Notes: generated from the letters alone by a model not told the origin. A stretch of DNA of 64,000 bases from Wurfbainia villosa (GCA_025175895.1 CM045989.1:132817272-132881271); one strand, 5' to 3'. Positions 38,792 to 49,565 are shown, counted from the first letter of the stretch. Program-made: numbers and translations.

Positions 38792-40379
38792 TGTTGGGAG
38801 ATTGTTGGTGCAATCGTCCCAGGTTGACTCGAGTTTGACTCGAGCAGTACCCTGATAATATTTTGATGATATACAAAACTCATGACATGGGATTGTCATG
38901 GAAAAGTCCAACATGGAGTTGGCATGGAAAATCCAAGCATGGAGCTTGGTGTGGGAAAGTCCAACATGGGGTTGGCATGGAAAGTCCAAAGCATTGCGAA
39001 GCCGTGCGCTTGGTGCTTGGCATGGAAAATCCAAAGCATTGCGAAGCCGTGCGCTTGGTGCTTGGCATGGAAAGTCCAAAGCATTGCGAAGCCGTGCGCT
39101 TGGTGCTTGGCATGGGAAAGTCCAAAGCATTGCGAAGCCGTGCGCTTGGTGCTTGGCATGGGAAATCCAAAGCATTGCGAAGCCGTGCGCTTGGTGCTTG
39201 GTGAGAAATGCATTGCGAAGCCGTGCGCTTGGTGCATATGGGAAGTCTTGAGGACTTGGTAAGTTCACTAGGCTCGGGGTCCTTGAGTCGGTGAAGGATG
39301 ACATTGCGAAGTCGTGCGCTTGGTGCATCCGAGGGACCGCCGGACAGGGAGCGAATGGAGTGAGCCCAAAGGGGAAGCATACTTCTAGGGCATGAGACGA
39401 GAAGGACGGCGTTATGGCCGCGCGCTGGCGATCCAAGGGACGTAGGCCGAGGGAAGAGAGCTTCGTTGGGGAACTCCATGAGGGATGTGGACTTAGCCAA
39501 GTGGCTAAGACTGAGTGTCGGAGGCTCAAACAACTTGGTGTTTGAGGTTTTGCCCGACAACAGTCGACTTGCATAGGTGCCGGTTCGACTGGTCCATGTC
39601 GACTAGGTTCACCGGTGTAAGGTGCAGATTTGGTGCCCGATCGATAGCGATAGTCGAGCCGATCGCCGTGGGATGGCAGTCGACTGATGGAAGTGTCGAG
39701 AGCACAGAACGCTCCGTAGCCGACTGGGCAGTCGACTACTAGGTCACTAAGCCACCGCCACGGCAATGATCGTAGGAGATCCGCTGGAACTTGTCCGACG
39801 TGGATCCGGGCCGCTGTGAGACAACGGACACAGGGGCAATGATCGGGCCTTTGGCGGATCGATGGGCGAAATACTGTTGATGCAGGTTATAAATGGAGCT
39901 CGAGTTGGAGGATTTCGCCAAGACTTTAAGGGAGCTATTGGAGGGGAATTGCTGCTGCATTCCAGTCCTTCAAGAGCCAACCAAAGCAAGCAACAAACAA
40001 GTGATCAAAAGCAATCGGTGAAAAGAGTTTCTTTTGTATTGTATTTGTATTCTTGTTTGTATTTCTATATTACTTTGTAATTGCTTGTGAGAGGTTTCTC
40101 CACCTCCGACGTGTAGTCGAGAAGGAGTGTTGTTAGTGTCGTGCACATAACACGAGCTCGAGGAGCTCACCCGTGGAGTAGGAACCATTCGGTTCCGAAC
40201 CACGTATATCGTGTGTATTTGCATGTGATTGTATTTGTTGTTAGTTTCATTATTATTGTTATTCCGCTGCGCTAACGACAATCGTAGACAACCAACGCAA
40301 GAAGAACGAACGAATTACGATGTCCAAAGAACGAGGGCTATTCACCCCCCTCTAGCCGGCCAATCGATCCGACCCTACA
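38792..40379 (+). repeat. 5' LTR of the gag-only element
   Basis: The 1588-bp LTR starts TGTTGGGAGATTG and ends TCGATCCGACCCTACA. Just before the end is CTATTCACCCCCCTCTAGC, shared with the copia LTR in the opposite orientation. The first third is a period-45 tandem array. Confidence 0.9.
38895..39240 (+). repeat. 45-bp tandem repeat array in LTR
   Basis: The unit contains GGCATGGAAAGTCC, AAAGCATTGCGAAGCC and GTGCGCTTGGTGCTT. Five or six good copies follow degenerate ones. Since 45 is a multiple of 3, several frames stay open on both strands and mimic repeat proteins (e.g. 39766-38762 and 39560-38880 on the minus strand), but these are not genes. The matching array in the 3' LTR is at about 43715-44100 and differs strongly. 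Confidence 0.9.
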
Positions 40380-40381
40380 AG

Positions 40382-40393
40382 TGGTATCAGAGC
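40382..40393 (+). other. Primer binding site of the gag-only element
   Basis: TGGTATCAGAGC follows the 5' LTR after two bases. It is complementary to the 3' end of plant initiator-Met tRNA. Confidence 0.9.
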
Positions 40394-40443
40394 CGAGGTC
40401 GCTCTTCAAGGACTAACCGCCGCGAGAGCACTTCAACAAGTAA

Positions 40444-42033
40444 ATGGCCGGCTTCATCCATCCACCGAAATTCGATGGAGATTTTGCTTGGTGGAGGAAA
40501 CGGATGGAGGTATATCTCGAAACCGATTTTGATTTTATGATTATTATAGAAAACGATTTTGAGATGCCTAGGGACAAGTACAACAAGCCAATTGAGAAGT
40601 CAAAATGGACCCAAGACCAAATCAAAGACTTCAAGAAAAATCTCAAGGTAATCAAGTTGATTAGTGATTTGTTACCTAACACTATTTGGTCTAGATTGGG
40701 TAGCTATAGGGATGCAAGGGAATTATGGGAGAAGATAAAGAAATTTCAAGAAAACTCCCAACCGGCACAAGTAGAGGAAGATGCCGTGGAAGAAGAAGCA
40801 TCCACATTTGAAGATGTGGATGACTTGTTGGAGACCTCCACCTCTAGCATTGAGGGGGAGGAAAGGCAATCTTCCATCCCGGAGCAAGAACAAGAAGTAT
40901 CTACATCCGGGAGAAGTGAAGATCAAGAAGAGGCCTCCACCACTTCCCTAGGTAACTCAAGCGTTATTATTTTAAATAAAAATCACATAATATGCTTTGA
41001 GTGTAGGGAGAAAGGGCATTACAAAAGCAAATGCCCTAAATTGGCTAAGAAGAAGGCATCGACACCAAAAGTCAACCCAAAGTCAAACGATGCCGGTGTT
41101 CCCAAAATCAAGAGCAAAGAGCACATTGTGTGCTTTAAATGCAACCAAAAGGGACACTACCGAAGTCAATGCCCTAGGGGGAGGAAGAAAAGGCAAGAAG
41201 GTGTAACTCATGTAGGGGGAGCTCCTAAAGCTAACCCTAAGGTACATTTAGTTAATGCACCTTTAATTCCTAGAGTTAAAAAGCATGCTAAGAATTATTT
41301 TAGTTCTCTTACTATTATCAATGAAAAGCATGCTAGGAGAAACAATAAAGTTTATTGCTTAGGTGCTAAGCATGTTAGTTTCTCTAAGGACAAACCTAGG
41401 ACTCAAAATACTAGACCAATCCTTCCTAAAGAGTCCATTAGGAGAGTAGAAGAGAATTTGGGTATTAATCCCAAGAAATCTAGGCATATGCCTAAAAGGA
41501 AAAACAACTCCCAAAAATCTAATGAAAATTCAAAGTTGAGGAAATTGGAGTTGGAAAACCAAGTCTTGAGATCAAGACTTAAGAAAATGGAGAAAACCCT
41601 TAGAATCATAGAAAATTCAATTCTATGGTCAAATGCCCAAAAGTCAAGACCTAAGGTTCAAAAACGGTCTAAGGGCAAGGAAGGTTTGGGTCACAAACCT
41701 AAGCCCAAGAAGACTTATCATAATGTTCCATTTGATTATGGAACAATTTCTAGGTCTAGGAAAACCAAGGCTAATAGGGAAGCTATCCCTAAGTCTAGCC
41801 ATGGTGTTTGCTTGGTGGCTAAGGACCTAAGGAAAACCAAAAAAGCCACTAAGAAGGTCAATGGAGGAGTCACCTCTAGAGTTGACCTAAGTAAGACCCA
41901 AAAGACTATGGCTTCAAAGCCAAAAAGGGTCATTAGGAAGGTATCTAGAGAAGTTATCCCTAAGGAATACCTTGTTAACCCAAGGAGCTCCAATAGATAT
42001 TGGGTTCCTAAAAGCGTGATCGATTCACGCTAA
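40444..42033 (+). CDS. Gag-like protein with two CCHC zinc knuckles (529 aa)
   Basis: This is the intact capsid/nucleocapsid polyprotein of the gag-only element, expected to package element RNA in cytoplasmic particles. Residues 1-100 match the start of plant copia gag (PPKFDGDFAWWRKRMEVYL, then DARELWEKIKKF). The usual middle of that domain is missing and replaced by an acidic, Ser/Glu-rich stretch (about 105-170). Zinc knuckles of CX2CX4HX4C form are at C184/C187/H192/C197 and C230/C233/H238/C243. A very basic Lys-rich tail follows, with a Leu-rich coiled coil at about 365-395. It ends NRYWVPKSVIDSR, then a stop. The start ATG at 40444 is 50 bases after the PBS and in frame with MAGFIHPPKF. 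In Sirevirus-type elements a WVPK motif lies just before protease; here the frame stops at that point. Confidence 0.88.
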   Translation: MAGFIHPPKFDGDFAWWRKRMEVYLETDFDFMIIIENDFEMPRDKYNKPIEKSKWTQDQIKDFKKNLKVIKLISDLLPNTIWSRLGSYRDARELWEKIKKFQENSQPAQVEEDAVEEEASTFEDVDDLLETSTSSIEGEERQSSIPEQEQEVSTSGRSEDQEEASTTSLGNSSVIILNKNHIICFECREKGHYKSKCPKLAKKKASTPKVNPKSNDAGVPKIKSKEHIVCFKCNQKGHYRSQCPRGRKKRQEGVTHVGGAPKANPKVHLVNAPLIPRVKKHAKNYFSSLTIINEKHARRNNKVYCLGAKHVSFSKDKPRTQNTRPILPKESIRRVEENLGINPKKSRHMPKRKNNSQKSNENSKLRKLELENQVLRSRLKKMEKTLRIIENSILWSNAQKSRPKVQKRSKGKEGLGHKPKPKKTYHNVPFDYGTISRSRKTKANREAIPKSSHGVCLVAKDLRKTKKATKKVNGGVTSRVDLSKTQKTMASKPKRVIRKVSREVIPKEYLVNPRSSNRYWVPKSVIDSR

Positions 42034-43608
42034 ATGGGTTAGGGTGTGTCAACCCTAAATGGATGGGTAGTTAACCTAACCATAGAAGAGTTGACACATT
42101 AGGATGTGCCAATATGCTTGAGAAGTTTAAAATGATTTAAATTGGCACAATTAGGTCCTAGAGGTATTGGTGTGTCATTTTGGGTTTTTGGCACACTAGG
42201 GAAATTAATGGCATTAAGGCAAAATTGAATTAATCTCTAGAAATGGCAAATTGATTCTAACACTTAGGTATTCAGTACCTTAGTATGCTTTTCTTGCCAT
42301 GCTTTATTTGTCTTGCCATGTCATGACATCATTTTCATTTTATCTATAAAAATGTCATGATAATGTTTAGATTTATGTTTGTATGTCATGTATGCTTAAT
42401 TTTCATTCACATGCCATGACATCATGATTTTGGCATATGTTTTTATCTATATCATATTTATGCCATAATCATATCATGCATAAATTAAAATGAAATTAAG
42501 GACTATGGCATGATTTGAAAGGAATCAAATAATATTGCCTAGAAATATGCATGAGACCTTTAAAAGAACAAAAAACCCACATCTCACTAGATTAATTGCC
42601 TTGAATGTGTTTTACACATCTAGATATTTGTGAGATGTTTAGGAAAATGAAAATAAAGGTTTTGAAAACATTTTGAAAACATTTTGAAAAACCTTGGTGA
42701 AGCCTATCTTTTGATAGCTATCACCATTGAATGGAATGATACAAAGAGGGCTCTTTATTGAAGCTTTTCTTAACTTTTGAACTTTGTATCAATCTCCTAA
42801 TTTAATGGGTAAAATAATTTTCAAATATTTTTCACCCATAGTGCTTAGGATAAGTATTATGCATACCAAATTTCAAGATTTATCAATGTATGTATATTTA
42901 CTTACGAATTTCAGAAATTCATTTCTGAAATGTAAACGAAATGTATCGTATCACCGACGCTTGTAATGGCAATGATCGATGGTAAGTCCAATGATCGTAA
43001 TGATATAGTCGACCGCACAGCCGATTTCGGATAAACTTGATAGTTAGGCCCATGTTTAGCCATGTTTTGGTCCCCTAACCACTCCTAACCCTAGGATATG
43101 CTTGGGATAGCATTAGAGAGGGTGGAAATCCATTGGATATGGATTAGGAGTTGGGTTGAGGGTGAGTATCAATTTTAAGGTGGAAGAGAGTTCATTGTTG
43201 AACTTTGCCTTAATTTTGATTTGGTTAATGTTCCTATTGGCTTAGGGACTCTCCAAGGGCATTGTTGGTGCAATGGTCAAGGGGGAGCAAGCCTCTAGGG
43301 GGAGATATCCATCATGGGAAGATGGATGTGTATTTCCTCATGGGAGGAAATTGGGTTGCCTCTCTTTAAGTGATATGGGATCACTAGAAAGATTGTAGGC
43401 ATGTGTTCCTCCAAGGGAGAGATATAAGATCTCATTGGGATATGAGACATTCATACCCTTGGGGAGGATCTTTTTGATGTATGTCAAAAGGGGAGAGATT
43501 ACCAAGTTAAATTAGGTTTGGAATTCCTATTGGGATATGAGAATTGCCAATATGGGAGAATTGGTAGATTTGAGATGGTAGTTTTGTCAATCATCAAAAG
43601 GGGGAGAG
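42034..43608 (+). other. Non-coding region between gag and 3' LTR
   Basis: There is no frame above 60 codons worth keeping and no pol motif. The first part is AT-rich with many CATGACAT/ATGCCAT-type words (42300-42500). The last 350 bp carry several purine tracts (AAGGGGGAGC near 43280, AGGGGGAGA near 43298, AAAAGGGGAGAG near 43487) before the PPT at 43594-43608. Confidence 0.75.
43594..43608 (+). other. Polypurine tract of the gag-only element
   Basis: CATCAAAAGGGGGAGAG abuts TGTTGGG, the first bases of the 3' LTR at 43609. Confidence 0.88.
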
Positions 43609-45191
43609 TGTTGGGAGATTGTTGGTGCAATCGTCCCAGGTTGACTCGAGTTTGACTCGAGCAGTACCCTGATAATATTTTGATGATAGACAAAACTCAT
43701 GACATGGGATTGTCATGGAAAAGTCCAACATGGAGCTTGGAGATGGAAAATCCAAGCATGGAGCTTGGTGTGGGAAAGTCCAACATGGGGTTAGCATGGA
43801 AAGTCCAAAGCATTGCGAAGTCGTGCGCTTGGTGCTTGGCATGGAAAATCCAAAGCATTGCGAAGCCGTGCGCTTGGTACTTGGCATGGAAAGTCCAAAG
43901 CATCATGGGCCGCGGCGCTGGTACTTGGCATGGAAAGTCCAAAGCATCATGGCCGCGGCGCTTGGTGCTTGGCATGGAAAGTCCAAAGCATTGCGGCCGC
44001 GCGCTTGGTGCTCGTGCATGGGAAATTCAAAGCATCAGGAAGCCGCGGCGCTTGGTGCTTGGTGAGAAATGCATTGCGGCCGCGGCTTTGGTGCATATGG
44101 GAAGTCTTGAGGACTTGGTAAGTTCACTAGGCTCGGGTCCTTGAGCCTGAAGGATGGCATCATGGGCCGCGCGCTTGGTGCATCCGAGGGACCGCGGACG
44201 GGAGCGAATGGAGTGAGCCCAAAGGGGAAGCATACTTAGGCATGAGACGCAGCCGAGGGAAGAGAGCTCGGTGGGGAACTCCATGAGGGATGTGGACTTA
44301 GTCAAGTGGCTAAGACTGAGTGTCGGAGGCTCAAACAACTTGGTGTTTGAGGTGTTGCCGACAATGATCGGACCGCATAGGTGCCGGCTCGATCGGGTCC
44401 AAGTCGACTAGGGTTCGACCCGGTGTAAGGCTGCGTTTTAGCGCTTGGCCGATCCATGGATCGCAATGATCGATGATGTAGCAATGATCGCTGCGTGGGA
44501 TGGCTGATCGATGGAAGTGTCGAGAGCAAGAATGCTCGTGAGCCGAGTCGACTACTAGGTCACCGATCGTACCCGGCCACCGGCGATCGTAGGAGATCCG
44601 TTGGAACTTGTCCGACGTGGATCTGGCCGTTGTGAGACAACGGACACGACGCTGATCGGGTCTTTGGCGATCGATGGGCGAATCTGACTTGATGCAGGTT
44701 ATAAATGGAGCTCGAGTTGGAGGATTTCGCCAAGACTTTAAGGGAGCTATTGGAGGGGAATTGCTGCTACATTCCAGTCCTTCAAGAGCCAACCAAAGCA
44801 AGCAACAAACAAGTGATCAAAAGCAATCGGTGAAAAGAGTTTCTTTTGTATTGTATTTGTATTCTTGTTTGTATTTCTATATTACTTTGTAATTGCTTGT
44901 GAGAGGTTTCTCCACCTCCGACGTGTAGTCGAGAAGGAGTGTTGTTAGTGCCGTGCACATAACACGAGCTCGAGGAGCTCACCCGTGGAGTAGGAACCAT
45001 TCGGTTCCGAACCACGTATATCGTGTGTATTTGCATGTGATTGTATTTGTTGTTAGTTTCATTATTATTGTTATTCCGCTGCGCTAACGACAATCGTAGA
45101 CAACCAACGCAAGAAGAACGAACGAATTACGATGTCCAAAGAACGAGGGCTATTCACCCCCCTCTAGCCGGCCAATCGATCCGACCCTACA
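43609..45191 (+). repeat. 3' LTR of the gag-only element
   Basis: It is 1583 bp. The first ~100 bp and the last ~500 bp are almost identical to the 5' LTR, whereas 43715-44680 differs by many short indels and CTG/TCG-type replacements. That uneven divergence is hard to reconcile with simple ageing of two LTRs that were identical at insertion. Confidence 0.88.
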
Positions 45192-45491
45192 CTTCTTTGA
45201 TCGGAACAACGCCCACTTCCTTAAACAAAGCCAAATTCAAGAAGTTAAAAACTTGAGTCACTTAAGATCACTTCATGGTCTAACTAGTTTAGGATACGGC
45301 GAGGTAGCTTCAGCTAGTTTCACTCGATCAAGTGCACCAAGCTAGATACGCCTTATCTAGCTCGAATACACGAGACTTCGCTTCCCTAACGTACTATCAT
45401 CTCGCCGCGTCCTGATACTATGTTATCAAGAGTTAACTAACTATTTTTCCTAACTAGCCATTCTAAAAAGTAAAACAAAAGTTTGATGATG
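45192..45491 (-). other. Copia internal sequence after gag
   Basis: It starts with the second CTTCT target copy and continues the minus-strand copia element between its gag stop and the nested element. Nothing coding is seen; no protease motif follows the gag stop. Confidence 0.7.
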
Positions 45492-47072
45492 CTAGGGTAT
45501 CGAGTATACTATTTTGATATTAGCTCCCCCTGGATCATTGAACCAATATGGTCTAGTCAAGTAATGAACTTGATCCTGGGGAATCCAATACCTATTGGTC
45601 CTTATATGTGAATTTAGCAAGGTCTTTGGGACCCAAGCTTGGACATGTTGATGACTACGGTTTACGATAGACATATATGATCTATTCGTAGTCTTTGAGC
45701 TAAACCCGAGTCCGACTCTATTATACATGACTCTCTGAGTTCCAAAAAGTCGGTTAAGATTCTTGGATCTCATCGAGAACTTGTGCAACCGAGCCTTGAG
45801 CTCTTGGACTTGTCCTTTCAAGAGAGATTTCTCTTCTTCGAGTTTTTCAACTCGAGTTGAGTCCTCCTCTCGAACTTGACTAGTCAAAGAGGTTAGAGTG
45901 ACCTCTTGCTTGAGGGTTTCAACCTCCTCAAGCAAGGACTCGACCCTAGACTCAGACTTAGTTAATTTCCTAGTAAGCATTTTAATTGTAAGGTAAAGTG
46001 TACTAATTAAAGAGTGACTAACCTTGACTTTTCCTTTTAGTTCGGCTTTGAGTTTCCTCTCGAAGTAGTCTTCGGGGTCGGAGTCGGAGTTGTAGTTGGA
46101 CTCGACTTCGGATTCTGACTCGGACTCCTCCGGTCTTGCCATGTAAGCTATGTCGACGCCTTCTTCTCCGTTGTCCCAAGTTGCATGGAAGGCTTTCCTT
46201 GCTCCCTTTTGCTTTGACCTCCTTCTTAACTTGAATTACTCCTTGTTCTTGTTCTTCAATTGCCTTCTTTATTGTCAAACTATTCTCCGCACCATGTTGA
46301 CTATTGCAGCCTCCTCTTCGGATTCAAATTTGGACTCGGGTTCGTCCTCGGGTTCGGATCCATCTTCTTGCTCGGGAGGTGGCTTGCTCTTTTTCTTTCT
46401 TCTTCGTCCTGCAAGTAAAGAAACACTTCTCTCAGCCCGGACCACATTAGTTTGTTCGTGAAGTTCAAATTCCGAAAATATTTCGTCTAGTCTAAGTTTT
46501 GAAAGGTCCTTAGAAACCTTGTAGGCATCAACCATGGATGCCCACAAGGTAGTCGTAGGAAAATAATTTAAGGCAAACCTTATAAGGTCTCAATTTTTGA
46601 CTTTTTGTCTGATGGCGTGCAAACTATTGACGATATCTTGAATGTGGGCATGTAGTTGTGTTGTCGTCTCGTGTTCTTGCATCTTAAGGTTATATAACTT
46701 ATTGAAAATCAAATCACGTTTACATACCTTCGCGTCGTCGATTCCTTTGTGTAGCTCTACGAGTTTAGTCCATAGATCTTTTGCGCTAATGAAGGGGCCG
46801 ACGCAGTTTAACTCCTCTTTGGACAAGCCACATTGTAAGATTTGGGTCGCCTTAGCATCGGCTTCCACTTGTCTTTTCATGGCGTTCGTCCATTGATCGT
46901 AATCCAACGATTCACCCACTTCATTAGTAGGAAGCGTGAATTTGGCTTGGATTACGATCCACATCTCGATTTGGGTCTTTAAAAAGAACTCCATCCGACC
47001 CTTCCAATAATGGAAGTCATCTTCGTTGTAAAACGGAGGTCAGACGGTGCTAAACCCTTCGAGATGGGTCAT
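45492..47072 (-). pseudogene. Copia-type gag pseudogene (minus strand)
   Basis: It starts at ATG 47072-47070 (MTHLEGFSTV, then TGA, then PPFYNEDDFHYWKGRMEFF). The gag domain reads on through YDQWTNAMKRQVEADAKA and SAKDLWTKLVELHKG to RDLIFNKLYNLKMQEHETT, stops at a second TGA (46590-46592), then continues in the same frame as DLIRFALNYFPTT. Both TGA codons fit CGA-to-TGA deamination. Two compensating frameshifts lie near 46278 and 46150. A final in-frame part (46142-45492) is acidic, has a coiled coil (about 60 residues rich in Leu/Glu), and ends NRYWIPQDQVHYL. No CCHC knuckle is visible. It is otherwise the same kind of product as the 40444-42033 gag, but the sequences are clearly different families. 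Confidence 0.82.
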
Positions 47073-47257
47073 TTAAGAAAAGAAGGAAAACAAGTACCTT
47101 GTAACGACAAAAACAAGCGAATGTACTAAGACTTTCGTCTTGGATTAGTAGTGCGGGAAAATGAAATTAAACGAAAAGATCGTAAAACCAAAAATAAAAA
47201 GAAAAAATTGGTAAGAAATTGTTAGATTGGTGGTTTCACCAAATTGCAGCGCCTCCG

Positions 47258-47269
47258 GCTCTGATACCA
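47258..47269 (-). other. Primer binding site of copia element
   Basis: GCTCTGATACCA (TGGTATCAGAGC on the element strand) lies two bases from the right LTR at 47272, the same spacing as in the + strand gag-only element. Confidence 0.88.
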
Positions 47270-47271
47270 CT

Positions 47272-48357
47272 TGTTGGATCGATTTGAGCACTAGAGGGGG
47301 GGGGGTGTGAATATAGTGCAAAATAATTTTTCGAATCCGTTCGATTAAGAAAGGAGTGCGTAGCAGAAAAGTAAATAGAACACTTTTGTTTTTACTTGGT
47401 TCACAACCTTCGACTGCTAATCCAAGGTCCTAACGGTCCTAGACCATGTATGGTGGGCAAATCACTAAAATACTCCTCCTTATTGGAGGTAGAAGTAAGT
47501 GAATACACGAAAAAGCAAAACCTTGAGGTAGAGGGACACTCCCCCTCTCCTCGTTATGATAAAAAACTCCAAGACAAAAAAGACTAATACAAGAATTTAA
47601 AATAAACGAACTAAATTAAGCTTATACCGACGAAAGAAGAATGAGAACTCAAGCTTTGCTCATTGGAGTATTAGAACTTCGTCGTCGTAGAGTCATCAAA
47701 GAGTCACGGCATTGCGGAGGCTTTTGGAGAGCTTTTTGATGATGAAAATGGTGTGGAGAACCCCTTCTTTTATAGCCTTGAGAAACCCTAATCGTTGAGA
47801 TGAAGTTTCATGAGGTGATGACACCTAGCCCTTGAGAAATAGTGATAAGCTTTAACTCTCCTCGAGGTTGATCCTTGACCAGCAGTCGACTGCTCAACCA
47901 TAGCAGTCGACTGATAGAGGCAGTAGTTGACTATTGCTAGGGTTTCCAGCTGTAATGAAGAGTTAGCTCAAAAATGCAGTTAATATAAGTAAATTTGATA
48001 GTCATGTACCATCCAATCTTAACTTAGACCTTCCAAGGGAAGTCTTGGTCGAATCATCGCCTAAGGACGTCCTCGTACAGAGGACACAACCTTACTTACG
48101 CTCACTCACATGAGCTTACCTCAACCTTTTACCTTTGAAGCTTCGCTTTCTGTCTCCATCTGATTTCTTCGGCTCCCTCCGAAGTCCTCCCGGTGTCGCC
48201 TGACTACCACGGTTTCCTCCGAGTGTCACTGACCTTCAGCTTAATTTAGCATTCCTACACACTTGATTTAGCTCGTGAGATAACAATATGACTTTGACTT
48301 TGTATTTTTGCCATAATCAAAACATATGTTCGATTATCTTATGCCTCTACACCAACA
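47272..48357 (-). repeat. Right LTR of copia element (uninterrupted)
   Basis: It runs from TGTTGGATCGATTTGAGCAC to CTACACCAACA, 1086 bp. It contains CTAGAGGGGGGG and the intact target for gypsy B (GATGACACCTAGCCC near 47817). AAAAG follows it, close to AAAAT before the left LTR. Confidence 0.9.
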
Positions 48358-49430
48358 AAAAGCAATAGCAATAAGATAAATGTCAAGAATTTTCACAAAA
48401 ATAATTGCACAATTTTATTTGTATTAGATAAATTATATCTTTTAAATCTTCTAAATACTAGCCAATATATATGTAACATCGTCAAACACTTTTAATATTT
48501 TTTTTTTTTCAAATAATCCATTGTTATGAATATAAAACAATAGAATTAATATTATTTTGTAAAAAAATACATAATAATTGTTTATAAGAAAATGATTCAT
48601 CTAATAATTCATAAGTTGAATTCCAACATAGTACATCTCTAAAAAATCTTTTAGGTCTTTTCTCGATTTCTTTATAAAATCTAGCTCAATCTTTCATTAT
48701 TTATAAATGATTCCGTAAATAAGAAATTACCCTTTTAATAGGAGTAATATAAATTTTAAAAGATCTTAATCCATCTTGAACACATAAATTAACATCTTAT
48801 ATGAAAAAATTACTACCAAAAATTAGGTTTACAAATATTTTCTAAATCTCTAATAGAAACAGTAATAGCATAAACATTATTAAAAATAATAGAAAAAATT
48901 TTATTTACTAAATAATATTTTTGTAAAATTTAACTAATAATCTTATAAATATTTTGAGTAGTATGTGCAATGATGCATTTTTGGATATTCCAATTATTAT
49001 CAATCCAATAATAAGTAATAGTCACATATAAATGTTTTTACTAATGATCACTTCAAATATCACCTATATATAATTAATTATTAAAATTTTTTGAAATTTT
49101 TTTTTTGTCTCTTTTATAAAGTTTATGAGTTGGATGTATAGTAATAGTTCTAGGGACACTTTTTGCAAAAAAGATTTAATAATTATTAATAAATCCTATT
49201 TTTTTTTAGAAAAACTAAAAGATAAATATTCAATATCAATCATTTTAGCTCATTCTTCTCTATTTTTTAGTTGAATAAATAAAAAAAGAAAAATAATTAG
49301 AAAATACAAATTTGGATATTTATTATTCAAATGTTTTTTAAATGTTCCATATCCTTCACATTCTTTGAATTTAAATTGTTATCTATAGTAATTACAAAGT
49401 CGACCCAAGTTATTTAAAGAGCCTAGGTGG
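48358..49430 (-). pseudogene. hAT transposase, N-terminal and central part
   Basis: On the minus strand a BED-type zinc-finger remnant is read at about 49405-49310: CNYYR, stop, then FKFKECEGYGTFKKHLNNKY, matching the finger's C-x2-C and HLxxK/H end. Near 49065-48960 is HLYVTITYYWIDNNWNIQK, the conserved VTxHyID.dW.lqk block of hAT transposases. Many stops and indels occur. The gene continued into 18565-17737, where the C-terminal dimerisation domain is found, so the copia insertion split it. Confidence 0.78.
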
Positions 49431-49565
49431 CTTTAAAAATTTTGGGCCCCTGAACAGGAGTCATATTAGATTCTAAAATTTTTTAGGCCTTGATCAAGAG
49501 CTATAATAGGCTCTAAAATTTTTGGGTCATGCGCAAGGGCCCTAATAACCCTCCCCCAAGATCGG
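49430..49565. repeat. Short degenerate tandem repeats near hAT 5' end
   Basis: Three units of about 45-50 bp each contain a CTCTAAAATTTTTGGG-like core followed by an ATCAAGAGC/GAACAGGAG-like segment. They probably belong to the 5' part of the hAT element. Confidence 0.5.

Larger units (their letters stand above)
38792..45191 (+). mobile_element. Gag-only (TR-GAG-type) Sirevirus-like LTR element
   Basis: It is 6.4 kb, bounded by TGTTGGGAG and CCGACCCTACA, with CTTCT on both sides (38787-38791 and 45192-45196). It comprises 5' LTR 38792-40379, PBS 40382-40393, intact gag 40444-42033, about 1.57 kb without coding capacity, PPT 43594-43608 and 3' LTR 43609-45191. It has no protease, integrase, RT or RNase H. 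Intact gag, perfect target duplication and intact ends suggest a fairly recent insertion moved by enzymes from a partner element. Confidence 0.9.

Noticed and set aside
38762..39766. Long open frames on both strands (up to 334 codons) that look like repeat proteins
   Set aside because: They come from a 45-bp tandem repeat in an LTR; a period divisible by three keeps all frames open. The 3' LTR copy breaks them.
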